Shown one piece after another: positions 26,622 through 34,420 of a stretch of DNA of 55,374 nt (the stretch's first letter is position 1; every line of letters starts with the position of its first letter). The position numbers and the translations under genes were made by a program. The notes below the pieces were generated by a model, which ran no database searches, had not been told where the DNA came from, and saw only the letters and a list, made by a program, of their open reading frames with translations. This stretch comes from Dethiobacter alkaliphilus AHT 1. GTDB lineage: Bacteria > Bacillota > Dethiobacteria > Dethiobacterales > Dethiobacteraceae. The stretch lies in the NCBI RefSeq assembly GCF_000174415.1, contig NZ_ACJM01000016.1:1-55374 (forward strand), written 5' to 3'.

Positions 26622-27382
26622 TAAAACAGATTGAACAGATGGATAATATCCTCCTGCATCCGGGCAAACACCGTCTCCAGCACCTGTGCCAGGTAAGGAA
26701 ATATCAGATAAATAATGAATAAAGCAACTCCCACCTTTAACGGCATCCCCACCATAAAAACATGGAGCTGAGGGACCGTCTTGGATAGCAGACCCAATGC
26801 CAGGTCACTGAAAATCAATACCGCCACCACCGGCACCGCCAACTGAAAAGCAATGATAAACATCTGAAAAATAAACTGCATTACATTAGGTATCAGCTGC
26901 GGAGAAAATACCACTCCGCCGGGAGTCACCAGCTCTATGGAGCGGGCTATGGCCATAAACAGCATATGGTGCCCGTTTACTGTCAGGTAAAATACCAGGG
27001 CAAACAAGTAGTAAAACTGCCCAAACAACGTAACCTGGCTGCCAAACTGCGGATCAAACACCGAAGCCATCATCAGGCCCGCCTGCACATCCACCATCTG
27101 GCCGGCAATGCGGGCCGCAGCAAAAATCAGCAGCACCAGAAAACCCAAAGCCAGACCAAAGAGCACCTCCGAGCCCACCGCCAACACATAATAATAAAAA
27201 TGCTCCGGAATCTCAAACTCCTGCGGTGAAGAGGCCAGAAAAATCAGGTAGGCAAAAACCCCGGCAAAGCCGATTTTAGGCAGGGCGGGGATCCCGCGCC
27301 AGGTGAAAAAGGGAAGCACCGCTATCAATGCGCTGAGACGGACAAAGATAAGAAACAGGACGGACCATTGCTCTAAAACCAT
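26621..27382 (-). CDS. fliR: Flagellar export protein FliR
   Basis: The 253-aa protein has about six membrane helices (LFLIFVRLSALIAVLPFFTWRGIP at the N-terminus, ELVTPGGVVFSP in mid-protein, and AVPVVAVLIFSDLALGLLSKTVPQLHVFMVGMPLKV, the family signature). It is part of the FliPQR export pore. It starts at ATG 27382 and its stop shares a base with the presumed flhB start. Confidence 0.95.
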   Translation of the reverse strand: MVLEQWSVLFLIFVRLSALIAVLPFFTWRGIPALPKIGFAGVFAYLIFLASSPQEFEIPEHFYYYVLAVGSEVLFGLALGFLVLLIFAAARIAGQMVDVQAGLMMASVFDPQFGSQVTLFGQFYYLFALVFYLTVNGHHMLFMAIARSIELVTPGGVVFSPQLIPNVMQFIFQMFIIAFQLAVPVVAVLIFSDLALGLLSKTVPQLHVFMVGMPLKVGVALFIIYLIFPYLAQVLETVFARMQEDIIHLFNLF

Positions 27383-27391
27383 AATCTCATC

Positions 27392-27661
27392 CTACAGACC
27401 AAACGTTCCCAGCTGGGCAAACAGATTGGCGGTAAACTGTACCAGCGTATTTAGCATCCAGCTGCCAAACACCAGCAGGGCCAGAAAAACAGCAATGATT
27501 TTGGGGACAAAGGTCAGCGTCTGCTCCTGAATCTGGGTTGTGGCCTGAAAAACACTGATGCCCAGCCCCACCAACAGGCTGATGATCAGGACGGGGGCAG
27601 CAATAAACAATGTGGTTAAAATCGCGTCTCTGGCCACAGACAAAACAAATTCGTGTGACAT
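27392..27661 (-). CDS. fliQ: Flagellar export protein FliQ
   Basis: The 89-aa protein has two membrane helices (AILTTLFIAAPVLIISLLVGLGISVFQATTQIQEQTLTFVPK and FLALLVFGSWML), which match FliQ along its whole length. It is a pore subunit with FliP and FliR. GGGAGG precedes ATG 27661. Confidence 0.95.
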   Translation of the reverse strand: MSHEFVLSVARDAILTTLFIAAPVLIISLLVGLGISVFQATTQIQEQTLTFVPKIIAVFLALLVFGSWMLNTLVQFTANLFAQLGTFGL

Positions 27662-27676
27662 TTTTTCCTCCCGTCT

Positions 27677-28450
27677 TTAACCGAAACTTTCCACCAATGA
27701 TTTGACCACCAGATGCCAGCCGTCAACCATCACAAACAACAGCAGCTTAAAGGGCAGAGAAACCATCACCGGCGGCAGCATGAACATCCCCATGGACATC
27801 AGGGTGCTGGCCACCACCATATCAATAATTACAAAGGGGATAAAAAGCATAAATCCCATCTGAAATGCTGTTTTCAATTCGGAAATTACAAAGGCGGGCA
27901 CCAGTACATGCATGGGCACATCATCCCGGGTCTCGGGGCGCTCGCCGTTGGAGATGTTTACAAACAAAGCCAGATCCTTTTCCCGGGTCTGGTGAAACAT
28001 GAACTCCCGCAGCGGTTGTGCACCGATGGCCAACGCCTCTTCCTGGGTTATTTCCTCCTCCAGGTAGGGTTGAATAGCGGTCTCGTTAACCTGGGTGTAA
28101 ATCGGAGCCATGATGAAAAAAGTAAGAAACAGTGCCAAGCCGATAATCACCTGGTTGGGCGGTGTCTGCTGCGTGGCCAGCGCGTTGCGCACAAAACCCA
28201 GCACCACCACAATCCGCGTAAAAGAGGTCATCAGAGCCAGAAAGGCCGGCACTAAAGTAAGCACCGTCAATAACATTAAAAGTTGTAAGGAACCCACCAC
28301 CTGCTCCGGTTCCGTTGCAGTCCCGATATCAATATTTACATTAGTAGGGAAAGGCAGGGGCTCCGCGCCCAGGCGGGACGGCAAAAACAGTATCCCTATA
28401 AACAAAACCGCGCTAAGAGCGGTAATTATCCTCCGGTTGGCCATGGTCAT
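27677..28450 (-). CDS. fliP: Flagellar export protein FliP (intact copy)
   Basis: The 257-aa protein has a probable signal-type N-terminus, then LTLVPAFLALMTSFTRIVVVLGFVRNALATQQTPPNQV, a periplasmic stretch at about 115-190, and the C-terminal VPAFVISELKTAFQMGFMLFIPFVIIDMVVASTLMSMGMFMLPPVMVSLPFKLLLF. This is the core pore subunit. ATG 28450 lies inside the end of fliO. A broken second copy lies at 28855-29360. Confidence 0.95.
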   Translation of the reverse strand: MTMANRRIITALSAVLFIGILFLPSRLGAEPLPFPTNVNIDIGTATEPEQVVGSLQLLMLLTVLTLVPAFLALMTSFTRIVVVLGFVRNALATQQTPPNQVIIGLALFLTFFIMAPIYTQVNETAIQPYLEEEITQEEALAIGAQPLREFMFHQTREKDLALFVNISNGERPETRDDVPMHVLVPAFVISELKTAFQMGFMLFIPFVIIDMVVASTLMSMGMFMLPPVMVSLPFKLLLFVMVDGWHLVVKSLVESFG

Positions 28451-28841
28451 TTTCCGTGTCTTTCCTTTCCTGCACACGCCCGGAGCGCTCTTTGAGCTGG
28501 CTGCGGAACATGTTCACCTTGTCTTTGCTCTTAGCAAGAATTTCTGCAAAATCGGGAGGATCCGGCGGTTCCGTACCGCTTTCCGGCAAATCTTCTTCAC
28601 TAACCTCGGCCAGATATTCCATACTGGCCGGCGTTACACCAATTAAAAAGTAGCGCTCACCCACTTTTACCAGGCACAGGCTGGTGCGCATCCCCAAAGA
28701 TACGCGCTCGATTACAGTCATGGCGCCGGTCCGGGCAGGAGTAAGGGTTTGCAGCCGCGGCAGCAGGTAGCGAATACTCCACCAGGCCAAAAATATTACC
28801 ACCGCCAAAGCCAGCATCATTTTTATGGCCTCAATAAACAT
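28413..28841 (-). CDS. fliO: Flagellar export assembly protein FliO (intact copy)
   Basis: The 142-aa protein has one N-terminal membrane helix (MMLALAVVIFLAWWSIRYLLPRL) and a small FliO domain (TVIERVSLGMRTSLCLVKVGERYFLIGVTPASMEYLAEV), with a charged tail. FliO aids assembly of the FliP ring. Its start follows GAAGGAGTAAGCAA. That stretch also precedes the damaged copy, so the duplication carried the ribosome site with it. It overlaps fliP. Confidence 0.92.
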   Translation of the reverse strand: MFIEAIKMMLALAVVIFLAWWSIRYLLPRLQTLTPARTGAMTVIERVSLGMRTSLCLVKVGERYFLIGVTPASMEYLAEVSEEDLPESGTEPPDPPDFAEILAKSKDKVNMFRSQLKERSGRVQERKDTENDHGQPEDNYRS

Positions 28842-28854
28842 TTGCTTACTCCTT

Positions 28855-29360
28855 CTGTTTTCAATTCGGAAATTACAAAGGCGGGCACCAGTACATGCAT
28901 GGGCAAATCATCCATGGTCTCGGGGCGCTCGCCGTCGGAGAGGTTTACAAACAAAGGTAAGACCTTTTCGGTGGTTTGTTGAACCATGAACCTTTCCAGG
29001 GGGGGTGAGCGGGTGGCCAACGCGTATTCGGAGGTGATCTCGTCCTCCAGGGATGGTAGAATAGCGGTTTCGTTAACGCGGGAGTAAATAGGAGCCATGA
29101 TGAAAAAAGTAAGAAACAGTGCCAAGCCGATAATCACCCGGTTGGGCGGTGTCTGCTGCGTGGCCAGCGCGTTGCGCACAAAACCCAGCACCACCACAAT
29201 CCGCGTAAAAGAGGTCATCAGAGCCAGAAAGGCCGATATCAATATTTACATTAGTAGGGAAAGACAGGGGCTGCGCGCCCAGCGCGGGACGGCAACAACA
29301 GTATCCCTATAAACAAAACCGCGGTTAGAGCGGTAATTATCTTCCGGTGGCCATGGTCAT
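28855..29360 (-). pseudogene. fliP: fliP remnant from a tandem duplication
   Basis: This is a second fliP lacking its C-terminal third. It stops at SELKT, where the sequence jumps into the leader of the intact fliO (junction near 28855). A 77-base stretch present in the intact copy (28245-28321) is missing near 29235, which shifts the frame. From 29242 to 28860 a frame stays open and reads ISAFLALMTSFTRIVVVLGF onward, but about 28905-29090 differs from the intact copy at many codons. It cannot make a working FliP. Confidence 0.85.
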
Positions 29361-29750
29361 TTTCGTGTCTTTCCTTCCTGCACACGCCCGGAGCGCTCTT
29401 TGAGCTGGCTGCGGAACATGTTCACCTTGTCTTTGCTGTTAGCAAGAATTTCTGCAAAATCGGGAGGATCAGCCGGTTCCGTACCGCTTTCCGGCAAATC
29501 TTCTTCACTAACCTCGGCCAGATATTCCATACTGGCCGGCGTTACACCAATTAAAAAGTAGCGCTCACCCACTTTTACCAGGCACAGGCTGGTGCGCATC
29601 CCCAAAGATACGCGCTCGATTACAGTCATGGCGCCGGTCCGGGCAGGAGTAAGGGTTTGCAGCCGCGGCAGCAGGTAGCGAATACTCCACCAGGCCAAAA
29701 ATATTACCACCCGCCAAAGCCAGCATCATTTTTATGGCCTCAATAAACAT
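29357..29750 (-). pseudogene. fliO: fliO remnant from a tandem duplication
   Basis: It is nearly identical to the intact fliO, but an extra C at about 29709-29712 (ACCACCCGCC against ACCACCGCC) shifts the frame after codon 14, and a one-base loss near 29373 shifts the 3' end. It keeps the native junction with fliN2. The original order was therefore fliN2-fliO-fliP, and this is the upstream, decayed half of the repeat. Confidence 0.85.
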
Positions 29751-29754
29751 TTGC

Positions 29755-30207
29755 TTACTCCTTCTTTGGCGGATTGGCGGATGAGCCACCCACTTCCGCC
29801 ACACGGAAGCCAAAATTATCGTTTATTACCACCACTTCCCCGGAAGCCAGAGGCTTACCGTTCACACACAGGGCGGCATTCTCCCCGGCCAGTTTGTCCA
29901 AACGGATGATGGAGTCTTTTTGCAGCGCCAGAATTTCCCTCACCGTCAGTGTGGCTGCCCCTAACTCCAAATCCAGGGTTACCGGAACGGACTCAAAAAA
30001 GTTTACCCCCCGTTCCTTCGCCCCTTGTGGCGCCTGAACAAACTCAGGAAATTCCACCCGCTCCACCTCTTCTGCCGGAGCCGCCGGAGGTTCCTCCTGC
30101 TTTGGCTGGGAACCCTCTTTCTCCTGCTTTACTTCATCGGCCAAATCCGGATGGAGCCGGTCTATTAGTTTTTCAATCTCTTGTTGGGATAAAAATGAAG
30201 ATGACAT
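29755..30207 (-). CDS. fliN: FliN-like flagellar switch protein (second copy)
   Basis: The 150-aa protein begins MSSSFLSQQEIEKLIDRL, again a FliM-like CheY-binding peptide. A Pro/Glu-rich linker follows, then a SpoA domain at about 75-140 (NFFESVPVTLDLELGAATLTVREIL, ASGEVVVINDNFGFRVAEV). It stands where single-FliN species have fliN, before fliO-fliP-fliQ-fliR. It is only weakly like the first FliN and FliY, so the three are not recent copies. Confidence 0.88.
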   Translation of the reverse strand: MSSSFLSQQEIEKLIDRLHPDLADEVKQEKEGSQPKQEEPPAAPAEEVERVEFPEFVQAPQGAKERGVNFFESVPVTLDLELGAATLTVREILALQKDSIIRLDKLAGENAALCVNGKPLASGEVVVINDNFGFRVAEVGGSSANPPKKE

Positions 30208-30228
30208 ACATTGCCTCCGTTGACCAGT

Positions 30229-30708
30229 TTATTGCACCAGAAAATCGGTAAAATAAATCTCTACGATTTCACCGCCGCTTAAAACAGAATTTACTTCTTC
30301 AATCAGCTCACCGCGCAGTTTCTCTGTCCCATCTCCGTCACTAACATCGTTCACAGCTTTACTGCGCATTGTGTTAATAATCAGGTCACGGATTTGCGCT
30401 TTACGCTCCTCCAACTCCCCTGCCAGGCGCCTTTCCTCATAGGCAAGAGTGATGGTGGCTTTGAGGTAATTGCGCTGGCCGCTGTCGGAGAGATTAACGG
30501 TAAAATCCAGCGGGCCAAACTGACGAAATGGCCCGGCCACTTCTTCTTCAGCCTGCGCGCCGCCGCCAAACAGCGGTTCTTCTCTGTCCGCCAGCAATGC
30601 ATAAACGCTGATTACCACACCCATCAGAGCCAGGACGGCCACTATGGCCAGCAACAGGTTAGTGCGACTGCCCTTTTTGGGGGCACTGTTTTCTTCAGCC
30701 TTACTCAT
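30229..30708 (-). CDS. fliL: Flagellar basal-body protein FliL
   Basis: The 159-aa protein has a short basic start, one membrane helix (LLLAIVAVLALMGVVISVYALL) and the periplasmic FliL domain (FTVNLSDSGQRNYLKATITLAYE, IYFTDFLVQ at the end). It surrounds and supports the stator. ATG 30708 follows GGGAGG and overlaps the motB stop by eight bases. Confidence 0.93.
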   Translation of the reverse strand: MSKAEENSAPKKGSRTNLLLAIVAVLALMGVVISVYALLADREEPLFGGGAQAEEEVAGPFRQFGPLDFTVNLSDSGQRNYLKATITLAYEERRLAGELEERKAQIRDLIINTMRSKAVNDVSDGDGTEKLRGELIEEVNSVLSGGEIVEIYFTDFLVQ

Positions 30709-31438
30709 AATAATCAACCTCCCGGTCCAACAGGTTTACTTCAGATATTACAATATTTACGCGACGGTTTTTAGCACGCCCCTGCACTGTCTCGTTGGAA
30801 GCCACCGGCTGAAACTCACCGTACCCGGTGGCTAAAAAACGCTCCGGATCGATGTCCTGCCGTTCGCTAAGGTAACGCACCACCCGCACAGCGCGGTCCA
30901 CCGACAGTTCCCAGTTGGAAGGGTATTGTGCCGTTTGAATCGGCACGTTGTCTGTGTGGCCCTCCACAATGATCTGGTTTGGTACATTGGCTAAAATCCC
31001 CGCCACCTTTACCAGCAACTCCCGGGCCTCAGGCCTGATTTCCGCCCGCCCGGTATCAAAAAGCAGCCGGTCCTGTATTTCCAGCACCACGCCCCGGTCT
31101 TCAATACGGACGTCGATAATATTGGCCAGGCCCTCTTCCTGCAGATGGCTTTTTACCTCCAGGTAAGTCATCAGCACATCCTCAAACTTATGGTCCACCG
31201 CCAGTTCAATCATTTCACCGCGGCTGGGGTCCAAAGACGACTCCATGATACCGTCCTGGCCAAGAAACGACACCTGAATGGAGGACATAATCTGCTGAAA
31301 CTTGATCACATCAATCACCGAATAAGAAAAGAGCAGGACAAAGAAGGCCAAAAGCAGTGTAACCATATCGCTGTAGGTGGTCATCCACTCCGGCGCTCCG
31401 CCTTCCTGCCGGGGTTGGGCGTGCCTGCTTTTACGCAT
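30701..31438 (-). CDS. motB: Flagellar stator protein MotB
   Basis: The 245-aa protein has one membrane helix with the ion-binding Asp (APEWMTTYSDMVTLLLAFFVLLFS). An OmpA-like peptidoglycan-binding domain at about 115-235 has IIVEGHTDNVPIQ and NWELSVDRAVRVVRYL. It anchors the stator to the wall. Whether protons or sodium drive it cannot be told with certainty from this helix alone. ATG overlaps the motA stop. Confidence 0.94.
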   Translation of the reverse strand: MRKSRHAQPRQEGGAPEWMTTYSDMVTLLLAFFVLLFSYSVIDVIKFQQIMSSIQVSFLGQDGIMESSLDPSRGEMIELAVDHKFEDVLMTYLEVKSHLQEEGLANIIDVRIEDRGVVLEIQDRLLFDTGRAEIRPEARELLVKVAGILANVPNQIIVEGHTDNVPIQTAQYPSNWELSVDRAVRVVRYLSERQDIDPERFLATGYGEFQPVASNETVQGRAKNRRVNIVISEVNLLDREVDYYE

Positions 31439-32258
31439 GGTCGTAAATCACTTCCTCACCGGCGGTATCCGGCGTTTCCGACTGCCTGGCCATCTCTTCA
31501 CGCTGCGCCGGTGATGCAAAGGCTTTCATCTTCTCCTGCAGAATTCTGGGGTTGGTACCGGCCTGAATAGCCAGAACGCCTTCCACCACCGCCTCTTTCT
31601 GGGCAATCTCCGCATCGCTGCGGATGGCCAGTTTACCCGCCAGCGGGTTAAACAGCAGGTTGGCCAACAGCGCACCGTAAAAAGTGGTGAGCAAAGCAAC
31701 GGCCATCCCGGGCCCAATGGCGCTGGGATCGTCCAGGTTGGCCAGCATCTGAATCAGGCCAATCAGTGTCCCAATCATACCAAAGGCCGGCGCCAACGCC
31801 CCCCAGGTCTTAAACAGGTCCTGACCCATTCTGTGCCGGGCCACGGTGGCGGTAATTTCCGTATCCATAATGTCGCGAATCAATTCCGGCTCCAGACCGT
31901 CGATGACCATCTGGAGGCCGTTGCCCAAAAACGGGTCTTCCAGGTCATTTAAGTCATCCTCCAGAGCAAGGAGCCCTTCACGGCGGGCTTTCTGACCCAG
32001 GTCCACAAATACACTAATCAGCTCGCCAATGTCCTGAACTTCCTGCTGGAAAGCATTTTTTGTGACCCCATAAACCATGGTGATCTGGGGCAGCTGAAAA
32101 TTAACGAGCAGCGCCGCAAAAGAGCCCCCCACCGTAATCATTATGGAATTCAAACTCCAGAACATGGCCACGCTGCCGCCCAGGGCTATAGCCCCCATTA
32201 CCAGGGACAGGCCCAGGCCTATCCCCAGTATGGTCAAAAAATCCATGCGCTGCTGCAT
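31431..32258 (-). CDS. motA: Flagellar stator protein MotA
   Basis: The 275-aa protein has four membrane helices. The cytoplasmic loop carries LEDDLNDLEDPFLGNGLQMVIDG. The conserved GTLIGLIQMLANLDDPSAIGPGMAVALLTTFYGALLANLLFNPLAGKL contains the Pro residues of the channel. It forms the stator with MotB. The ATG at 32258 follows GTGAGGTG. Confidence 0.94.
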   Translation of the reverse strand: MQQRMDFLTILGIGLGLSLVMGAIALGGSVAMFWSLNSIMITVGGSFAALLVNFQLPQITMVYGVTKNAFQQEVQDIGELISVFVDLGQKARREGLLALEDDLNDLEDPFLGNGLQMVIDGLEPELIRDIMDTEITATVARHRMGQDLFKTWGALAPAFGMIGTLIGLIQMLANLDDPSAIGPGMAVALLTTFYGALLANLLFNPLAGKLAIRSDAEIAQKEAVVEGVLAIQAGTNPRILQEKMKAFASPAQREEMARQSETPDTAGEEVIYDHA

Positions 32259-32278
32259 ATTACGTCACCTCACGTATG

Positions 32279-33505
32279 TTACCGCTTAAGATTCACCACT
32301 TCCTGCAACAAATCATCCGATGTGGTAATTACCCGCGAGTTGGCCTGAAATCCCCGGGAAGTGGTAATCATCTCTGTAAACTCGTAGGACAGATCCACGT
32401 TTGACATTTCCAGGGTGCCTGTTTCAATGACACCGCGCCCTTCCAACCCGGCACCACCTACACGAGCCTGCCCCGAATTGGATGAAACCTGATACATATT
32501 CCCGGCTGCTTTCATTAGCCCTTCCGGATTATCAAAAGATGCCAGTGCAATCTGGCCTAACTCTACCACCAAGCCATTGGTATATATTCCACTGATAACA
32601 CCTGTTTTGCCGATGGTAAACTCAGTCAGTTCCCCGGCAGGAAAACCGTCTTGGTAGCGAACCTGAGCGTTGCTATGCCCTACCACCTGCGACATATTGT
32701 TAAAATCCACCGCCATACTAATATCGTCGGCACCGTCTATATCTGTGATGCTGATGGCTGCATCGCCGGTGGCTTGAAGCAAGTTGCCAAACTCATCAAA
32801 TTCAATGGTTCCCTGGCCGGAAACAGTTTCGTTGCCGGTGATCCCGCTGGCTTCCCATTCCCAGGTATTAGACCCGGTCTTTGTAAAGATGATTTCCACC
32901 AGATGCGACCCACCCTGGGAGTTGTAGACTAATGACTCGGCCATATGCTCTGTTCCTATTTCTGCCAGAGAATCCAAGTTCGAACTGAAAGTCAGGTTCT
33001 CGGTAGCTCTGGTGGTAACGTTGTGGCCCAGCGGTATATTTAATGGCTGCAGCGGCCCGTTGGTATTGATATTGCCAAAAGCATCTGCCTGCCACCCCAG
33101 CGGTTTGAACCCGTTGGCGCCGTTTACCAAATCACCGTCCGAACCAAGAGAAAACGCACCGTCACGACTGTAGAACTCGTTTGCACCATCACTCATCACA
33201 AAAAAACCGCTTCCCTGGATGGCCAAATCGGTTGGACGGCCGGTGCTTTGCAAGCTACCTGGAGTATGTATGGTATCAATAGATGCTACACTCATACCCA
33301 ATCCTACCTGCGCCGGGTTAATTCCCCCACGTCCATCCTGGGGGGCGCTGGCACCCCGGATATTCTGGCTCAGAATATCCTGAAACCGGACCCTGCCGGC
33401 TTTAAAAGCGGTGGTGTTCACATTGGCAATGTTATTGCCAATCACATCCATCTTGGTCTGATGGTTACGCAATCCGGACACGCCGGTAAATAATGATCTT
33501 TGCAT
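32279..33505 (-). CDS. flgE: Flagellar hook protein FlgE
   Basis: The 408-aa protein has the rod/hook N-terminus (MQRSLFTGVSGLRNHQTKMDVIGNNIANVNTTAFKAGR), GRPTDLAIQGSGFFVM, an insert with FlgE-type beta domains in mid-protein, and the C-terminus GTLEMSNVDLSYEFTEMITTSRGFQANSRVITTSDDLLQEVVNLKR. It builds the hook. AAGGAGG precedes its ATG. The small FlbD/SwrD gene that often follows flgE is not seen. Confidence 0.95.
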   Translation of the reverse strand: MQRSLFTGVSGLRNHQTKMDVIGNNIANVNTTAFKAGRVRFQDILSQNIRGASAPQDGRGGINPAQVGLGMSVASIDTIHTPGSLQSTGRPTDLAIQGSGFFVMSDGANEFYSRDGAFSLGSDGDLVNGANGFKPLGWQADAFGNINTNGPLQPLNIPLGHNVTTRATENLTFSSNLDSLAEIGTEHMAESLVYNSQGGSHLVEIIFTKTGSNTWEWEASGITGNETVSGQGTIEFDEFGNLLQATGDAAISITDIDGADDISMAVDFNNMSQVVGHSNAQVRYQDGFPAGELTEFTIGKTGVISGIYTNGLVVELGQIALASFDNPEGLMKAAGNMYQVSSNSGQARVGGAGLEGRGVIETGTLEMSNVDLSYEFTEMITTSRGFQANSRVITTSDDLLQEVVNLKR

Positions 33506-33587
33506 AAAAGATGACCTCCTTTAATTTGAGGGATTGGCCGCTTCAATCGGTCCGCAGCCTGTGGCTTCCTCTCTGAGGTCCAGCCAC

Positions 33588-33977
33588 TTATTTAATAATT
33601 ACTGCACTGTCAATGTTGGTAAATACATGCTCCCGCATATCTTCGCCGCCCATGGCGGTGATGATGGTACGGTTCTTTACACTGGCCACCAACGCCAGAT
33701 CATCGTAAAGCAACAGGGAAGAACGGGCACCCTTTTTGTCCGCCGCATTGACCGCCTGGTTAATCTTGGCCAACTCTCCTTCTCCCAGTTCAATTCTTCT
33801 GTCCTGCAGCCGCTGCATGGCGTGAGCCGAGAATTTAACATCGGTCTGCTTTTGCAGTGTTTCCTGCCAGACCTGGGAAAAAGGCGAAACATCGGGAGTC
33901 TTCTTTTTTACCGGCGATGTACCGGGTTTAGGCTGGCTTATCGGTTGTCCCGGAAAACGAATATCCCCTGTGTTCAT
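33588..33977 (-). CDS. Flagellar operon protein, TIGR02530 family
   Basis: The 129-aa protein has a disordered Pro-rich start and a conserved second half (VKFSAHAMQRLQDRRIELGEGELAKINQAVNAADKKGARSSLLLYDDLALVASVKNRTIITAM). It fits the TIGR02530 family, which lies between flgD and flgE in Firmicutes. The role is unknown; a hook-assembly aid is often supposed. The ATG follows GGTGGTGAG at the end of flgD. Confidence 0.85.
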   Translation of the reverse strand: MNTGDIRFPGQPISQPKPGTSPVKKKTPDVSPFSQVWQETLQKQTDVKFSAHAMQRLQDRRIELGEGELAKINQAVNAADKKGARSSLLLYDDLALVASVKNRTIITAMGGEDMREHVFTNIDSAVIIK

Positions 33978-33979
33978 CA

Positions 33980-34405
33980 CTACTCACCACCTGCTGTTAC
34001 TTTCTGCACACTCTCCAGTCCGTAGCGGTTACCGTCAATTACTAACCGGGGTTTACCGTTATCGTATTCCACTGCACTGACAATTCCTGTAAGCGGCAAT
34101 CCATTATCGTCTTTTACAGTAACGGAAAGGCCGAGAAAAGCCGGTGCGGAATTATGGAGACTGCTTTGGATGTCAAGAAGTTTTGCCATGGTATTGTTTA
34201 AGTTCTGCATTTGCTCCAACGAGGTAAACTGCGCCATCTGTGCCACAAACTCGCTGTTGTCCTGCGGGTCCAGCGGATCCTGATAACGGAGTTGCGTAAC
34301 CAATAGCTGCAAAAACATATCTTTGTCCATTTCCTGCATAGCACCTGTAGCTTTATTGCTTTGTTGCGTGGCAGCGGTGGTACCGGCTGCTGAAACAGTT
34401 GTCAT
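33980..34405 (-). CDS. flgD: Hook assembly scaffold FlgD
   Basis: The 141-aa short-form FlgD has the N-terminal motif MDKDMFLQLLVTQLRYQDPLDPQDNSEFVAQMAQFTSLEQMQNLN and a small C-terminal domain (GLSVTVKDDNGLPLTGIVSAVEYDNGKPRLVIDG). It caps the growing hook. Its length matches other Firmicutes rather than the longer proteobacterial form. Confidence 0.94.
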   Translation of the reverse strand: MTTVSAAGTTAATQQSNKATGAMQEMDKDMFLQLLVTQLRYQDPLDPQDNSEFVAQMAQFTSLEQMQNLNNTMAKLLDIQSSLHNSAPAFLGLSVTVKDDNGLPLTGIVSAVEYDNGKPRLVIDGNRYGLESVQKVTAGGE

Positions 34406-34420
34406 TTCCTCACCTCCAGA

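Noticed and set aside
28823-29242. Reading the 139-codon FliP-like frame as a functional short FliP variant.
   Set aside because: It lacks the signal-type N-terminus and the C-terminal membrane helices, and a 77-base deletion shifts the 5' part; it is a remnant.
33506-33587. AGCCACAGGCTG between flgE and the TIGR02530 gene resembles part of the GEMM core.
   Set aside because: The GGCAAA strand, the GAAA-capped helix and the closing GGGTTGCC are absent, so this is chance similarity.
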